Shown here piece by piece: positions 36,908 to 48,274 of a stretch of 64,000 nucleotides of DNA. Position numbers and translations under genes: made by a program. The notes beneath the pieces were generated by a model. It saw nothing but the letters and a program-made list of their open reading frames with translations. It made no database searches and was not told the origin of the DNA. Numbering within the stretch: the first letter of the stretch is position 1; each line of letters begins with the position of its first letter. The stretch is taken from NCBI RefSeq assembly GCF_000696575.1, contig NZ_JMSQ01000006.1:434001-498000 (forward strand), given 5' to 3'. This DNA comes from Siccibacter colletis. GTDB taxonomy: Bacteria > Pseudomonadota > Gammaproteobacteria > Enterobacterales > Enterobacteriaceae.

Positions 36908-37585
36908 ATGAAATTTTGTATAAAAGCGATCCTGTCTTCGGTGTTCTTTTCAATCGCGATAGTCTCATCCGCTAATGAGGACAGGACGGTAACAAGCGTA
37001 AAACAGCATGATGGTAGTGAATGGTCTGTCGAGCAGGATGCAGATAAATACAGTCTGCTATACGCTAACATTAATAAAAAAGTTTACAGAAATACCGCTC
37101 TTATTGAGCCAGACAGTAATGAAAGTGATCTTTTTCTGAGCAGTCACTCTGATGGCACCGTTACAGTAGCCATCGCCTATCCGCGTGATACCCTGGCATA
37201 TGAATTTTCAGGCGGCACTGTACCCGTGTTACGATCCGCTTGCAGAGAAATAAGGATCGCGTCATCAGATGAGATGGAAGCGGTAGCGCTTATGACACTC
37301 TGCGACATAAATATCCAGAAAAACTCTTACTCCTTGCCTGATGTGAAGGCAGATGCTTTATTGCAGGTGGACAACTTACGGCTACAGGCTCCAGTGAGCG
37401 CCCTGATAAGCAGCGATAAAGCTTTCTTGTTAGATCGCGCAGGTAATAGCAAACCCAGAAAGCCATACTTAATAAAGGGAGACAAGGTGGTAATCGAAAA
37501 CTACAAACATCCCCTGGTGAAAATAAATTTTACCTCCCGGGGCAAATTGGCCAGCGCATGGATTAACGTTGCGGATATTCTTTGA
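36908..37585 (+). CDS. Exported SH3-family protein
   Basis: 225 aa: signal peptide (~1-22, ending SSA), two cysteines (RSACREI, TLCDINI), and the C-terminal RKPYLIKGDKVVIENY / SAWINVADIL motif shared with the genes at 26316 and 32395. The ATG at 36908 fits the signal peptide; upstream in-frame ATGs do not. It is the last gene of the exported-protein cluster. Confidence 0.6.
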   Translation: MKFCIKAILSSVFFSIAIVSSANEDRTVTSVKQHDGSEWSVEQDADKYSLLYANINKKVYRNTALIEPDSNESDLFLSSHSDGTVTVAIAYPRDTLAYEFSGGTVPVLRSACREIRIASSDEMEAVALMTLCDINIQKNSYSLPDVKADALLQVDNLRLQAPVSALISSDKAFLLDRAGNSKPRKPYLIKGDKVVIENYKHPLVKINFTSRGKLASAWINVADIL

Positions 37586-37905
37586 CAATCTAATGTTAGC
37601 TGCTGAATATAATGGGCATCAGCATATTTGTAAGCTTTCTCTGAAGCTGATATTGGTTGAGTTGTTTTTCTTCGGGAAGTTATAATTGATAATAAAAACG
37701 CAGCAGCGATTAAATCGTATCAAGAATCCCATTAAAAATAATATACTAAGCGTTTATTTGCCAGGCGGTTGAATATCCATTCTTAAATAAATATGCCGTT
37801 TGTTACTCCGCCACTGGTAGTAATACCTGAACAGTTCTTAACTTCATCATTTAAAAATAATCACACCCGGCAGGACGCCGGATATTTATTTTACGGAGAT
37901 AACCT
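37586..37905. promoter_or_regulatory. Leader of the DUF4123-rhs operon
   Basis: 320 AT-rich nt with no ORF. A small hairpin CCGGC-AGGA-CGCCGG lies ~30 nt before the adaptor start, followed by a T-rich stretch and a clear ribosome site (ACGGAGATAACCT). No sigma-54 element was found here. Confidence 0.35.
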
Positions 37906-38820
37906 GTGAATACTTCACACGCATTTCTGTTACACAGCACAAGCTCACAGGCGCAGTGGCTGGAAAAACTTGCTCAGGGTGGCTGCTTCCTTATTGCCGA
38001 AGCCGCCATAAATAGCGCGGTTCCCGGCGTGGCGGAACGCTGGGGCGGGAGCCTGGAGCAAACCCGCCTCTACTGGGGCGAAGCCGGCCGCGTTCATGCA
38101 TCGATCTCCCCGTACTGCTTCCCGGTTAATCCAGAAAACTGGGATGCGGTGCGCGAACAACTGCTGACGCAGCACGGCTGGGGGATTGGGATCCAGCTCG
38201 ACTGGTTTATGCGCGCCATGCCGCCTGTCGAACAGCTTAAGTCACTGCAGAAGCATCTGCGCGAATGGAATACGGTGGTTACGCCTTCCGGTGAGAATGC
38301 CATTTTGCGCGTCGGCGACTGGCGGGTGGTAAAGCCTTTGCTGGAGGCCAGTACCGCCCCGGAGGCTTCCGCCTTTTATGGTCCGATCGGGTCGTTCTGG
38401 CAGCTCACACCGGAAGGCGGTGCGGAAACCCTGACCTTAACGCAGCGTGAAAAGGTTGCCGCCGCGCCGCCGCCGCGCACGCTCAGCGCTGCGCAGTGGC
38501 TGGCGCTGCTGGGTCCGTCCGAACTGGACGTGTATCAGCGCTACATGGCGCATCTGCGGGAATATCACGGACGCTGGCGGGATACGGATGACGATGCACT
38601 ACTGGCGTTTACGCAGCAGCAGAGCGAGGCAGCCCAGCTGCACGGGTTCAACAGCGAGCGCGACATTGTGCGCTATCTGGCACTGGCATCTGAGCTGGAG
38701 CCGTCGTTTATCGAGGCAGAGTGGGCGCAGCCTGTTCTGAGCCAGCCGGAATATATCGGCACGCAAAATCGCATGGATCGGTTGTTTGAGAAAGCGATTC
38801 AACACCTGGAAAATGCCTGA
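37906..38820 (+). CDS. DUF4123-type T6SS adaptor for Rhs
   Basis: 304-aa cytosolic protein with the DUF4123 pattern ([16 protein letters not shown]; a Trp/Tyr-rich middle with [15 protein letters not shown]). DUF4123 (Tap/TEC) proteins load Rhs or other effectors onto VgrG and are not secreted. GTG start at 37906. The rhs gene follows 17 nt downstream, so this is its dedicated loader; the target VgrG is presumably that at 21431. Confidence 0.85.
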   Translation: MNTSHAFLLHSTSSQAQWLEKLAQGGCFLIAEAAINSAVPGVAERWGGSLEQTRLYWGEAGRVHASISPYCFPVNPENWDAVREQLLTQHGWGIGIQLDWFMRAMPPVEQLKSLQKHLREWNTVVTPSGENAILRVGDWRVVKPLLEASTAPEASAFYGPIGSFWQLTPEGGAETLTLTQREKVAAAPPPRTLSAAQWLALLGPSELDVYQRYMAHLREYHGRWRDTDDDALLAFTQQQSEAAQLHGFNSERDIVRYLALASELEPSFIEAEWAQPVLSQPEYIGTQNRMDRLFEKAIQHLENA

Positions 38821-38837
38821 ACGGAAAGGGATGTCAC

Positions 38838-41800
38838 ATGAGCGAGAACAAATCCGCCACGCTGGTTGAAAGCAACAAAGCCATCGAGCAAAAATTTAAC
38901 ACCGACAACAAAATCTCCGGCGGCTGCACCAAATGCGGCTGCGAAGTGCTGATCTATTACCACTACGATTCCGGCAAACCGGTACCCAATGCGCCCTTTG
39001 TACTGACCGACAGCAAGGAAACCAAAATCGTGGGTAAAACGGATGCCAACGGCCTCTGTTTTATTCATGACATGGGCTGCGGTCCCTTCGAGATGCTGAT
39101 GGAGGAGGGGTCTGACGATTTTAACCCGAAGCAGACGGTCGCTAATAATCCGGTGCTTCAGGCCAACCCGGACTATGCCCGTATTGCCGGGGAGTACTTC
39201 ACGCTGTTTCTGATCCTGCGTAAGCAGGGGCTGATTGAATATGACGCCGATGACAGTAGCGACAACGAGGTCGACGTTGATGAGAGCGGCATGTTCGGTA
39301 ATCTGTTTACTTCAATACCCGAGCAGTACCGCAAAGCCTATGCGCGATTCTGGGAGCTTGACCGCAAGATCAACCGCGGGAGCCCGGAATTACGGCGCGC
39401 GATAAATAAAATCCATCATAGCCTGGCGGCGGAAGTGGCAGACAAAGGCAACGATAACGCCGCGCTGCTGCTGTTCTGCGAGATTGCTCTCGGATTTATT
39501 CCGGTGGTGGGCCAGGCGATGGACGTTTACGCCATTGGCGAGTGGGGCTACCGCTCCTGGGAAACCCCGGCGCTACTGAGCGACAACATGCACATTGCCG
39601 AAGGTGCACTGTGCGTCATCGGCGTGATCCCAGGCCTGGGTGATGCGCTCAAAGTGGCCGGACGCGCCATTATCAAAGCGCTGCGCAATTCCGATGCCAA
39701 ATCAATTCAGTTCGCGATCAAAACCATCCGTAACCTTTCAGACGGTAACCTGATTAAAGGCTTAACCAACATGCGCGGCTGCATTCGCGACTACGGTGCG
39801 AAGGCGAAAAAGCTGCTGCAGGAGATCCATGCTGCGCTGGTAAAAGTGATTGCCGAGTCGGCAGCGAAGGGCAACTGGATCGTGTCGATGATGAAAGAGA
39901 GCTTCGACGCCATGGTGAAGGCGATGGGCGATCTGATTAAAAAATTCGACCAGGCCCTGACGGATATCGACAGCAAGTTTAATGAGTTCATCGGGAAAGT
40001 GATTACCCGGCTGGATGACACCTCCAGAACCAAAGGCAGCTATAAACTCAAGGACGCGGACGGTAAACCGCTGGCGATGGCACCAAAAAATGCCGGGAGG
40101 AATGCGGACGAGGCAGCAGACAACACCGCGGCGAAACATCAGGCCGATGAGCAGAACGCGAAAAGTGAACAGTGCCCCACCAAATGCGATAAAGAGGGGG
40201 AACCGGTGGATATGGCCACCGGCGCGGTGGTCGACTGGCGTACCGATTTTGCCCTTAGCGGCCTGCTGCCGCTGGCAATGAAACGCTACTACCGTTCTGC
40301 GGGGGAGCGTCATCCAGGCTTGCTGGGCCGGCTGTGGCGCAGCAACTGGGACATCAACCTGACGCTGGAAGACGGTCTTGTCAGGCTGATGGACGGCGAG
40401 TTCAACCAGGTCTGGTTTGCGCTGCCAAACGAAGGGGAAGTCCTCAAAGCGGCGTCGAACCCGGTGTGGCGCTTGGCACGCGTCAACGGCGTGCTGACGC
40501 TGAGCCACCTCGACGGAATGCGCTATCAGTTCGAACATGCGCTCGGGAACCAGCTCTGCCTGACGAGCATGGCAGACCGGGCGGGCAACCGCGCCACGTT
40601 CCTGTGGGAGCGAAGCTGGTTGCGCTGGATTGCTTTACCCGACAGCCGCCTGATCCGCGTGGAAACCCGGGCTCATCGCATCACTGCGTTAACGCTCTGC
40701 GATGCCATTCGCCAGCCGCTAAAAAACCTGGTGCGCTATCAGTATGACGATAACGGTTATCTGCTCAGCGTGCGGGCTGATGAAGGGCATAGCTTCGATT
40801 ACCGCTACTCGCCTGAAGGGTGGCTGCTGCGCTGGAACGATCTGGCGCATACCTGGGTGGAACATACCTATGACAAACAGGGGCGGGCGTTAAGCGATAA
40901 TTGCGCGGGCGGCTACTGGTCCGGGCGCTTCAGCTATGACGACGCTAACCTGACAAACCACTACCGCAGCGGATTCGGCGGCGTGATCAGCTACATCCGT
41001 GATGAGCGTAATAACATTCTGGTGCGCCGCACGCCGGACGGCGGGGAAGAGAAAAGAGAGTGGCTCAATAACCAGCTGGTCGCCCACATCGATCCGCTCG
41101 GCAACCGCACCGAATTCACGCGCAACGACTGGGGCCAGATTGTTGAAGTGAAACGTCCAGACGGGGCGGTATATCGTTACGATTATGATGACGAAGGGCA
41201 ACTGCTGAGCTGGACCGATCCGCTGGGTAACACCTGGTCCTACACCCGTAACGCACTGGGGCTGGTGGAGTCGGCCAGCGATCCGGAAGGGCGCAGCTGG
41301 CACTATGCCTGGAATGAGCAGGGGTTGCTGACCGCCGCGACCGGGCCAGACGGCAGCGTACAGCGCTACAGTTATAATCGCCGCGGTCTGCTGGACCGGC
41401 TGGAGCCGCATCACGCGCCGCCGGCAAGCTTCTTCTATGACTCTCAGGATCGCCTGATTGAACGCCATATCGCCCATGAAACCGGCACGCAGATCCGTCG
41501 CTGGGAGTATCACGGCTCGCGCACCACGCCGGCAAAAGTCATTTATGAAGATGGCACTGCCACCCGCTTCAGCTATGACATCGAAGGTAATCTTACCTCG
41601 GTGCAGGATGCGCTCGGGCAGACGCATCTTCTGCGCTACGGGGCATTCGACAACCTGCTGGAGGCGACCGATCCGCTGGGTGCCACGGTCCGCTATCACT
41701 ACAACGCCGAAGCGGAGTTCGCCGGGGTCACCAACAGCCAGGGCAGAACCTGGTCTTACCGGTTCGATATCTGCGGACGGCTGAGCGAAGAGAAGCACTA

Positions 41801-43670
41801 CGACGGCCGCGTCTACCGCTATGAGTACGACGTTGCCGGGCAACTGACCCACCGCCATGCGCCGGACGGCAGTACGCTTTTTTATCAGTACAATAAGGCA
41901 GGCCAGCTGGTACAGATTGATGCGCTGCGCGCGAATGGCGACAGCGATGGCATCACCACGTTTGACTACGATGCTGCCGGTAAGCTCCTTAAAGCCGCTG
42001 GCCCGGATGCGCTGGTGGAGTACCGCTGGAGCCCGGCCGGGCATATTGTCAGCGAGACCGTGAACGGTGCGGAAGTGCGCTCCGGCTACGATGACGCCGG
42101 GCAGCGCGCGGTGGTGGAGGGGCTGACCGCGTCGCTGGGGCTGAGCTGGCACCACGGGCGTCTGGTGACGCTGAGCATCGGGTCGCATCAGCCGCTGGCC
42201 TTCAGCCATAACACCCAGGGGTTTGAACAGCAGCGCAGCAACGGCCAGGGGTTTGCCCTGCGGCACGAGTGGACGCCGACCGGGTTGCTGACGCGTCAGA
42301 AGCTGGAGACGGACGCCGGACAGGTCAGCGACACGCTGGAGCGCCGCTATCAGTATGATGCCCTCGACCGCCTGACCGGGATCAGCGACAGCCACTGGGG
42401 CGACCAGGCGTTTCGTCTCAACGGTACCGGGCAAATTACCGCCGAACGCCGGGATAAAAACCGGGAACGCCAGGCGCGTCTGTTTGGCTATGACAGCGAG
42501 CAGAACCTGTGCGACGTGGCGTATGTTGCACCGGGCGCGACGCGCCAGGATGCCACCACTGAAACCGCGCAGTATGACGTTGCCGGGCGCACCATCCGGC
42601 GCGGCGACAGCTGGTATCAGTACGATGACTGCGGGCGTCTGGTGATGAAGCGCCGTACTCCCGCGGGGTTCCGCCCGCAGGAGACGCGCTACGAATGGAA
42701 TGTTCACGACCGGCTGGTGCGCATTCAGCTCCCGGACGGGGCGCGCTGGCGCTACCGCTACGACCCGTTCGGGCGGCGCGTGAGTAAGGTGCGCGAGGGC
42801 AACGTGCCTTCCGCGCAGTCCGTGGCCCGCATCGACTACCGCTGGGACGGTGACCAGCTGGTGGGGCAGCAGCATTATCTCGCCGACGGCAGCGCGGCCC
42901 GCCAGATTCAGTGGGTGTACGAGCCGGGAAGCTTCCGCCCGCTGGCGCAGCTGGACGCGCAGGGTGAAAGTACGCAGCTGCATTACATCGTTACCGACCT
43001 CACCGGCACCGCCCGCGAACTCTGTAGCGAAGAAGGGGAAGTGCACTGGCGCGGCGAGCAGCAGCTGTGGGCCGGGCACCGCGAAGCGCGCAAACCCATG
43101 GCGCTGCGGCGCTACCTCGGTGACGCCGCTAATGAGGAAGTGCACTGCGACCTGCGCTACCCCGGCCAGTTGTACGACGCGGAAAGCGGGTTATACTACA
43201 ATCGCCATCGCTACTACGATCCGGAGGCCGGGCAGTACATCTCCCCGGACCCGATAGGGCTGATGGGCGGATTACGCCCGCAGGGGTATGTGCATAACCC
43301 GCTGGAGTGGGTGGATCCGCTGGGGCTTGCTGGATGTCCTGTAAAAGCGTATGAAGTCAGTACTTATAACGACTTAAGAAATAGGTCTCAAAGCGGTGAT
43401 GAGCTGGATATACATCATGCTATGCAAAAACATCCTGCTGGGCAGGTAGTGACAGGCTATGATCCGAAAACGGGACCATCAATTGCTTTACCGAGAGCGG
43501 AGCACCAGCAAATTCCTACTATGAAAGGACCTTACAGCGGCTCAGCAAGAGATTTATTGGCAAAGGATATACGGGATCTTAGAGAGTATACTAATGCACC
43601 AGCTTCATCTATAAAAGAATTAATTAAGCTCAATAAAGAAATGTATCCTGAAGCCTTTATGAAGTTTTAA
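38838..43670 (+). CDS. rhs: Rhs effector with HNH-like C-terminal nuclease
   Basis: 1610 aa. N-terminal transthyretin-like module with cysteines ([19 protein letters not shown], residues ~28-60), two hydrophobic segments typical of a pre-toxin translocation region (~210-235, [13 protein letters not shown]; ~255-277, [14 protein letters not shown]), then the Rhs shell from ~450 ([14 protein letters not shown], many YD repeats), ending in DPIGLMGG and DPLGLAG (~1494), the site of self-cleavage. The last ~115 residues are the toxin, with [12 protein letters not shown] and [12 protein letters not shown] histidines of HNH/Endo VII type, so probably a DNase. There is no PAAR domain. GC content drops sharply at the toxin. 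Confidence 0.92.
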   Translation: MSENKSATLVESNKAIEQKFNTDNKISGGCTKCGCEVLIYYHYDSGKPVPNAPFVLTDSKETKIVGKTDANGLCFIHDMGCGPFEMLMEEGSDDFNPKQTVANNPVLQANPDYARIAGEYFTLFLILRKQGLIEYDADDSSDNEVDVDESGMFGNLFTSIPEQYRKAYARFWELDRKINRGSPELRRAINKIHHSLAAEVADKGNDNAALLLFCEIALGFIPVVGQAMDVYAIGEWGYRSWETPALLSDNMHIAEGALCVIGVIPGLGDALKVAGRAIIKALRNSDAKSIQFAIKTIRNLSDGNLIKGLTNMRGCIRDYGAKAKKLLQEIHAALVKVIAESAAKGNWIVSMMKESFDAMVKAMGDLIKKFDQALTDIDSKFNEFIGKVITRLDDTSRTKGSYKLKDADGKPLAMAPKNAGRNADEAADNTAAKHQADEQNAKSEQCPTKCDKEGEPVDMATGAVVDWRTDFALSGLLPLAMKRYYRSAGERHPGLLGRLWRSNWDINLTLEDGLVRLMDGEFNQVWFALPNEGEVLKAASNPVWRLARVNGVLTLSHLDGMRYQFEHALGNQLCLTSMADRAGNRATFLWERSWLRWIALPDSRLIRVETRAHRITALTLCDAIRQPLKNLVRYQYDDNGYLLSVRADEGHSFDYRYSPEGWLLRWNDLAHTWVEHTYDKQGRALSDNCAGGYWSGRFSYDDANLTNHYRSGFGGVISYIRDERNNILVRRTPDGGEEKREWLNNQLVAHIDPLGNRTEFTRNDWGQIVEVKRPDGAVYRYDYDDEGQLLSWTDPLGNTWSYTRNALGLVESASDPEGRSWHYAWNEQGLLTAATGPDGSVQRYSYNRRGLLDRLEPHHAPPASFFYDSQDRLIERHIAHETGTQIRRWEYHGSRTTPAKVIYEDGTATRFSYDIEGNLTSVQDALGQTHLLRYGAFDNLLEATDPLGATVRYHYNAEAEFAGVTNSQGRTWSYRFDICGRLSEEKHYDGRVYRYEYDVAGQLTHRHAPDGSTLFYQYNKAGQLVQIDALRANGDSDGITTFDYDAAGKLLKAAGPDALVEYRWSPAGHIVSETVNGAEVRSGYDDAGQRAVVEGLTASLGLSWHHGRLVTLSIGSHQPLAFSHNTQGFEQQRSNGQGFALRHEWTPTGLLTRQKLETDAGQVSDTLERRYQYDALDRLTGISDSHWGDQAFRLNGTGQITAERRDKNRERQARLFGYDSEQNLCDVAYVAPGATRQDATTETAQYDVAGRTIRRGDSWYQYDDCGRLVMKRRTPAGFRPQETRYEWNVHDRLVRIQLPDGARWRYRYDPFGRRVSKVREGNVPSAQSVARIDYRWDGDQLVGQQHYLADGSAARQIQWVYEPGSFRPLAQLDAQGESTQLHYIVTDLTGTARELCSEEGEVHWRGEQQLWAGHREARKPMALRRYLGDAANEEVHCDLRYPGQLYDAESGLYYNRHRYYDPEAGQYISPDPIGLMGGLRPQGYVHNPLEWVDPLGLAGCPVKAYEVSTYNDLRNRSQSGDELDIHHAMQKHPAGQVVTGYDPKTGPSIALPRAEHQQIPTMKGPYSGSARDLLAKDIRDLREYTNAPASSIKELIKLNKEMYPEAFMKF

Positions 43671-43687
43671 CAAAAAGAGACATAAGA

Positions 43688-44035
43688 ATGAACACTGAAA
43701 GATTTATAGAAGGTATAAAAACAGTTGTAACAGAATCTTCCGTAAAAGGAGTTACATCTCTTTTGATTTCTCCACCAGGAAGAAAGCCGAAATCCGAATT
43801 ATTAAAGATGTCTGAGTTTTATAACAAATGTACAGAACAAGAAAGGGAAGTAATTAAAAATATTATAAAACTTTCAGTTGACAATGGGGTGTTTGGTTTT
43901 TTGTGTGTTCTGGACGGAGTTCGAGCAATCGAAGATAATGATAGCAAAGGGCGTTTTATATTAACCTATCAGAGTGATGATGAATATGTTCTTAATCAAG
44001 AAGAAGATCTACATGAATACTACAATGCTATTTAA
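43688..44035 (+). CDS. Immunity protein of the main Rhs toxin
   Basis: 115-aa cytosolic acidic helical protein starting 17 nt after the rhs stop, behind AAAAGAGACATAAGA. It contains FLCVLDGVRAIED, a motif I associate tentatively with the DUF6547 group. Immediate position after the toxin end and lack of a signal peptide fit immunity against a nuclease. Confidence 0.75.
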   Translation: MNTERFIEGIKTVVTESSVKGVTSLLISPPGRKPKSELLKMSEFYNKCTEQEREVIKNIIKLSVDNGVFGFLCVLDGVRAIEDNDSKGRFILTYQSDDEYVLNQEEDLHEYYNAI

Positions 44036-44059
44036 ATGTTAATTGATATTTGATTTCGG

Positions 44060-44592
44060 CCAGTTGTACGCCTCGGAAGTCGGGATATTCTACAACCGCC
44101 TCGCTACTACGATCCGGAGACAGGCCATTACATCTCCCCAGACCAATATGATTGATGGGGGGATTGTGTCCGCAAAGGTATGTGCATAACTCGTTAACCT
44201 GGAACGATCCATTAGGTCTTGCTGGCTGTAGCGCTCAGTTCAAATCGAGAAATGAAGCTTTCAGAGCTGCAAAAAGAGATGCTGGTGTTCCAATGAGTCA
44301 ACAACCAGATAGGATATTTAATCCTAAAACTGGATTTTATGGCGACCACAGTACTGTACCAATGACTGATTCCAGCAAAGATCCTATTTTCGATAGCAAT
44401 GGTGATCAAATCTGGACAAGAGAATATCAGTTTACCAAAGCGGATGGCTCTAAAATTATTATACCAGATCATTCTGCTGAGCACGCCTATCCTGGCGGAG
44501 TAGGAAATCAAGGCCCTCACTTAAACGTAAGACCAATCGAGAATACGCGAACGGGTTCAGTTCCTGGTACATTTGATCATTATGAATTTTAA
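44060..44592 (+). pseudogene. Displaced Rhs C-terminal module 1 (nuclease-like toxin)
   Basis: 44060-44215 is a degenerate, frame-broken copy of the rhs core end (QLYASE, IFYNR, then LMGGLCPQRYVHNSLTW and DPLGLAG). It is fused to a ~122-aa toxin end with IIPDHSAEHAYPGGVGNQGP and VRPIENTRTGSVPGT, an HNH-type polymorphic-toxin pattern. It lacks a start, so it is silent unless recombined onto the main rhs. Confidence 0.8.
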
Positions 44593-44602
44593 GGGGATAA
44601 GT

Positions 44603-44980
44603 ATGTACTGGAATGATATTGATGGAAGTCTTTTGTTCAACAGAGTGTTTACGAATGCTATTGAAGTAAGTGAAATTGATATTTTTGAAATAAAAATAGA
44701 CCGTGAAGTTGCTACCGTAATGATAATTTTTGATCTGGTAAATCAATTGCCAGATAACCCCCGGCCGAAATGGGTTAAAGGTTATAATAGATGCAGGTGT
44801 GGTATAAACTGTAGCGGCGTAAAAAATTTAAATATAGACGGTATGTCGACAGATATGTTGGCAAAGATAGAAATAGATACTAATAGTAATGAGGTTATAA
44901 TAAAGGGAGATAGTATATTCTTAAATCTTGAGTGTGCACACATACAACTGATGGGTCCTTCAGTATATATCAGTCAATAA
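44603..44980 (+). CDS. Imm50-family immunity protein
   Basis: 125-aa cytosolic protein matching the Imm50 pattern (MYWNDIDGSLLFNRVF, LVNQLPDNPRPKWVKGYNRC, GPSVYI). The ATG at 44603 follows AAGGGGATAAGT; it begins 10 nt after the toxin module stop. It neutralises the toxin of module 1 by inference. Confidence 0.75.
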   Translation: MYWNDIDGSLLFNRVFTNAIEVSEIDIFEIKIDREVATVMIIFDLVNQLPDNPRPKWVKGYNRCRCGINCSGVKNLNIDGMSTDMLAKIEIDTNSNEVIIKGDSIFLNLECAHIQLMGPSVYISQ

Positions 44981-44990
44981 AATAAAGACG

Positions 44991-45022
44991 GGAAAGGAAT
45001 TCAATCTTCCTGCTTTTTTTCT
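44991..45022 (+). terminator. Probable intrinsic terminator after Imm50 gene
   Basis: AGGAA-TTCAATC-TTCCT followed by GCTTTTTTTCTT, just after the Imm50 stop. The stem is only 5 bp, so it is weak. Confidence 0.4.
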
Positions 45023-45048
45023 TAACTTCTGCCGGTCGACATATAAAA

Positions 45049-46683
45049 GGCTACGATGAAGCCGGGCAGCGCGCGGTGGTGGAGGGGCTGCCCGCGTCGC
45101 TGGGGCTGAGCTGGCAGCACGGGCGTCTGGTGACGCTGAGCATCGGGTCGCATCAGCCGCTGGCCTTCAGCCATAACTCACAGGGGTTTGAACAGCAGCG
45201 CAGCAACGGCCATGGGTTTGCCCTGCGGCATGAGTGGACGCCGACCGGGTTGCTGACGCGTCAGAAGCTGGAGACGGACGCCGGGCAGGTCAGCGACACG
45301 CTGGAGCGCCGCTATCAGTATGATGCCCTCGACCGCCTGACCGGGATCAGCGACAGCCACTGGGGCGACCAGGCGTTTCGTCTCAACGGCACCGGGCAAA
45401 TTACCGCCGAGCGTCGGGATAAAAACCGCGAACGCCAGGCGCGTCTGTTTGGCTACGACAGCGAGCAGAACCTGTGCGACGTGGCGTATGTTGCACCGGG
45501 CGCGACGCGCCAGGATGCCACCACTGAAACCGCGCAGTACGACGTTGCCGGGCGCATCATCCGGCGCGGCGACAGCTGGTATCAGTACGATGACTGCGGG
45601 CGTCTGGTGATGAAACGCCGTACCCCCGCGGGGTTCCGCCCGCAGGAGACGCGCTATGAGTGGAACGTTCACGACCGGCTGGTGCGCATTCAGCTCCCGG
45701 ACGGGGCGCGCTGGCGCTACCGCTACGACCCGTTCGGGCGGCGCGTGAGTAAGGTGCGCGAGGGCAACGTGCCTTCCGCACAGTCCGTGGCCCGCATCGA
45801 CTACCGCTGGGACGGTGACCAGCTGGTGGGGCAGCAGCATTATCTCGCCGACGGCAGCGCGGCCCGCCAGATTCAGTGGGTGTACGAGCCGGGAAGCTTC
45901 CGCCCGCTGGCGCAGCTGGACGCGCAGGGTGAAAGTACGCAGCTGCATTACATCATCACCGACCTCACCGGCACTGCCCGCGAGCTGTGCAGTGAAGAAG
46001 GGGAAGTGCACTGGCGCGGTGAGCAGCAGCTGTGGGCCGGGCACCGCGAAGCGCGTAAGCCGCTGGCGCTGCGGCGATACCTGGGCGACGCTGCCAATGA
46101 GGAAGTGCACTGCGACCTGCGCTACCCCGGCCAGTTGTACGACGCGGAAAGCGGGTTATACTACAACCGCCATCGCTACTACGATCCGGAGGCCGGGCAG
46201 TATATCTCCCCGGACCCGATAGGGCTGATGGGTGGATTGCGTCCGCAGGGGTATGTGCATAATCCGCTGGAGTGGGTGGATCCGCTGGGGTTGTTTGGTG
46301 GTAAGCCCTTAAATTCTCCAGATCCATTAAAATGGATAGATAAAGGAGGGTCAGTCTGGAATGAGTTAGATGGTACCTGGGTATATCAAAACCGCTCTGG
46401 GACTGTTGTGCGCTATCCTAATGGGTATCCAGATTTCAATCCTTATGTAGTTCAGGAGATTGATGTTCCAGATTTGAAAGGGAACCATGGCCGTGGACCT
46501 TCAGGTGATTTTGGTAAAGCTGACGCACTAGCACCAGAGGGGCCAGCTGATTACTCGAAAAATACCTGGCACCATCATCAAAATGGTAAAACAATGCAGG
46601 AAGTTCCGAAAGATATACATTCAGAATTTACTCATCGCGGTGGCGCTTCTAATATCAAGCAAGATAAATGCGGTAAAAGGTGA
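45049..46683 (+). pseudogene. Displaced Rhs C-terminal module 2 with WHH nuclease
   Basis: 45049-46300 repeats the rhs core 42085-43325 almost exactly (~1.25 kb), beginning mid-codon-run at GGCTACGAT. After DPLGLFGG the end is different: ~130 aa with [17 protein letters not shown] and HRGGASNIK, the Tox-WHH HNH-nuclease signature. No N-terminus, adaptor or promoter is present. This is the best-preserved silent cassette and could replace the main toxin by one crossover in the core. Confidence 0.9.
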
Positions 46684-46688
46684 AATAT

Positions 46689-47198
46689 ATGTCCATAATT
46701 AAATCAGTTGGTATTGATGCTGGCGAATTAAAAAAGATAGTTGATTTTTATAATGTGGTCTTACCATCTGACTACATGGATTTTTTGACACGTGAAAATG
46801 GGATGATAATTGGGTCGGGATCATATTGTACTATACCATTTTCCAAAGTAGATGATGGTCAGATTGATTTTCAGGAATTGTTTGGCATTGGAACAGTATC
46901 ACCATTGTTAGATTTATTTAAAATCAACGAGTATAGAGATGAAATCACCGAGTTAGCCAACCCTCTGATTATCGGTGCCGATCCTGGAGGTAATTTTTTT
47001 GTAATGAACTGTAAGTTCAATGATGAAGCTATATATTATTGGGACAGGGGTCATATCCACTATAATGACTTCCCTGATCATCCCGAAAAAGACGGTGAGG
47101 GAAATATTTATAAGCTTTATGATTCTTTTGCTAGCTTCTACAAGGCAATATTAACTTATGTTGAGGGGGAGAAAAACGTTGAAATAAGTAAACTATAA
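46689..47198 (+). CDS. SMI1/KNR4 (SUKH) immunity protein
   Basis: 169-aa cytosolic SUKH-fold protein (IVDFYNVVLPSDYMDFLTRENG near the start, then PLIIGADPGGNFFVMNC and YYWDRGHIH). SUKH proteins commonly protect against HNH/WHH nuclease toxins. The ATG at 46689 has AAAAGG at ideal spacing, and the gene directly follows the WHH module. Confidence 0.85.
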   Translation: MSIIKSVGIDAGELKKIVDFYNVVLPSDYMDFLTRENGMIIGSGSYCTIPFSKVDDGQIDFQELFGIGTVSPLLDLFKINEYRDEITELANPLIIGADPGGNFFVMNCKFNDEAIYYWDRGHIHYNDFPDHPEKDGEGNIYKLYDSFASFYKAILTYVEGEKNVEISKL

Positions 47199-47414
47199 AT
47201 AAATATGTGGTCGCTCGTGGTTTAGGTTGTTACTAATAACTTTAAAAATTATCATCAGTGCTAATCAATTACACGCTTTTCAAATAATGTTTAATAAACG
47301 AATCAAGTATGCAATGCTAATAGATGGTAACATTTGATTTCACCGTTCATTTTGTGAAAAGAATTTTATTCACCATCGCGATGTTTCTCAAACTAAGTGT
47401 GGAAGGATGAATTA

Positions 47415-48068
47415 ATGTTTTATTTGATGATGAACGATTACAACTCTTCAGTAATCCCCAGATATTTACATGCTTTGATTGATTATAGAAAGCAAATCAA
47501 TTGTGACTGGGACTATGAGTCAAGTGATCAGTCTTTTCCAGAGTTTATGTTGGATGGTTCTTGCCCTGATTCACTATTTTTGTTATGTCGAAAGAATGCA
47601 GGAGCGTTAAAGTTTGACTATTATAAGCATGGTGCTGGACATATTGTTTCCAATAAGCTTTTGGATGTGATTAAAAAATTAAAGACGAGTCACTATATCG
47701 TCAAAAAGCTTGTTGCTACATCAATAAAGGATGGCGCTATCATCAGAGATGATTTGAATTATATTTATTTCGTTGGTGGTGAGAGTTTTATTAATGTTGA
47801 TAGTTCATGTCTGGAAGAGGATAAACGCGGAAATATCATCCCAAGTAATTTAGTTTTCAACTCGACTGCGAATGAATATGATGTTGTTTCGATAAAAAAA
47901 ACGCTGTTTCATAACTTTATTTTTGTTAATGAAGTTGCTTTGGGATCTTTAAAGAAATTTAAAGGGATTAAATTCGTTGCAACGGGAGATGCTTTGAATG
48001 AGTACTGCAAGGATTATAGGTATGACCTACAAGGTAATAAAAAAGTGAAAAAAATAAAATTACCTTAA
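47415..48068 (+). CDS. Putative orphan immunity protein (Imm43-like)
   Basis: 217-aa cytosolic protein (MFYLMMNDYNSSVIPRYLHA; KGIKFVATGDALNEYCKDYR near the end). The pattern resembles the Imm43 group, from memory and tentative. The ATG at 47415 follows GGAAGGATGAATTA. No toxin end is seen just upstream, so it is an orphan, or a second immunity gene of module 2. Confidence 0.55.
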   Translation: MFYLMMNDYNSSVIPRYLHALIDYRKQINCDWDYESSDQSFPEFMLDGSCPDSLFLLCRKNAGALKFDYYKHGAGHIVSNKLLDVIKKLKTSHYIVKKLVATSIKDGAIIRDDLNYIYFVGGESFINVDSSCLEEDKRGNIIPSNLVFNSTANEYDVVSIKKTLFHNFIFVNEVALGSLKKFKGIKFVATGDALNEYCKDYRYDLQGNKKVKKIKLP

Positions 48069-48274
48069 GATGGAATAGAAACTCACTGACTTACGAAAGT
48101 TAGAAATATAAAGTTATTGGTGCAAGATTAATGACTTTATGATCTGCGTTCATTTTAGGGGCAGTGCGCTAATGCTATATAGACGCAGTTGGCCCTATGC
48201 CTGAAACGTTCGCATGGGCAGCCTGTTTTTGTAAATAATAAAGTTTCAAGGCTTTTCGTTATATTACACCTAAT

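Noticed and set aside
40890..43145. 751-aa open frame on the minus strand
   Set aside because: Antisense to the rhs core; GC-rich codon structure leaves the opposite frame open. Composition (His/Ala/Val/Arg-rich) is not protein-like, and the same shadow appears over the duplicate core at 45178-46110.
47199..47414. Toxin remnant upstream of the Imm43-like gene
   Set aside because: I looked for a coding-like tail in all plus frames and found none convincing.
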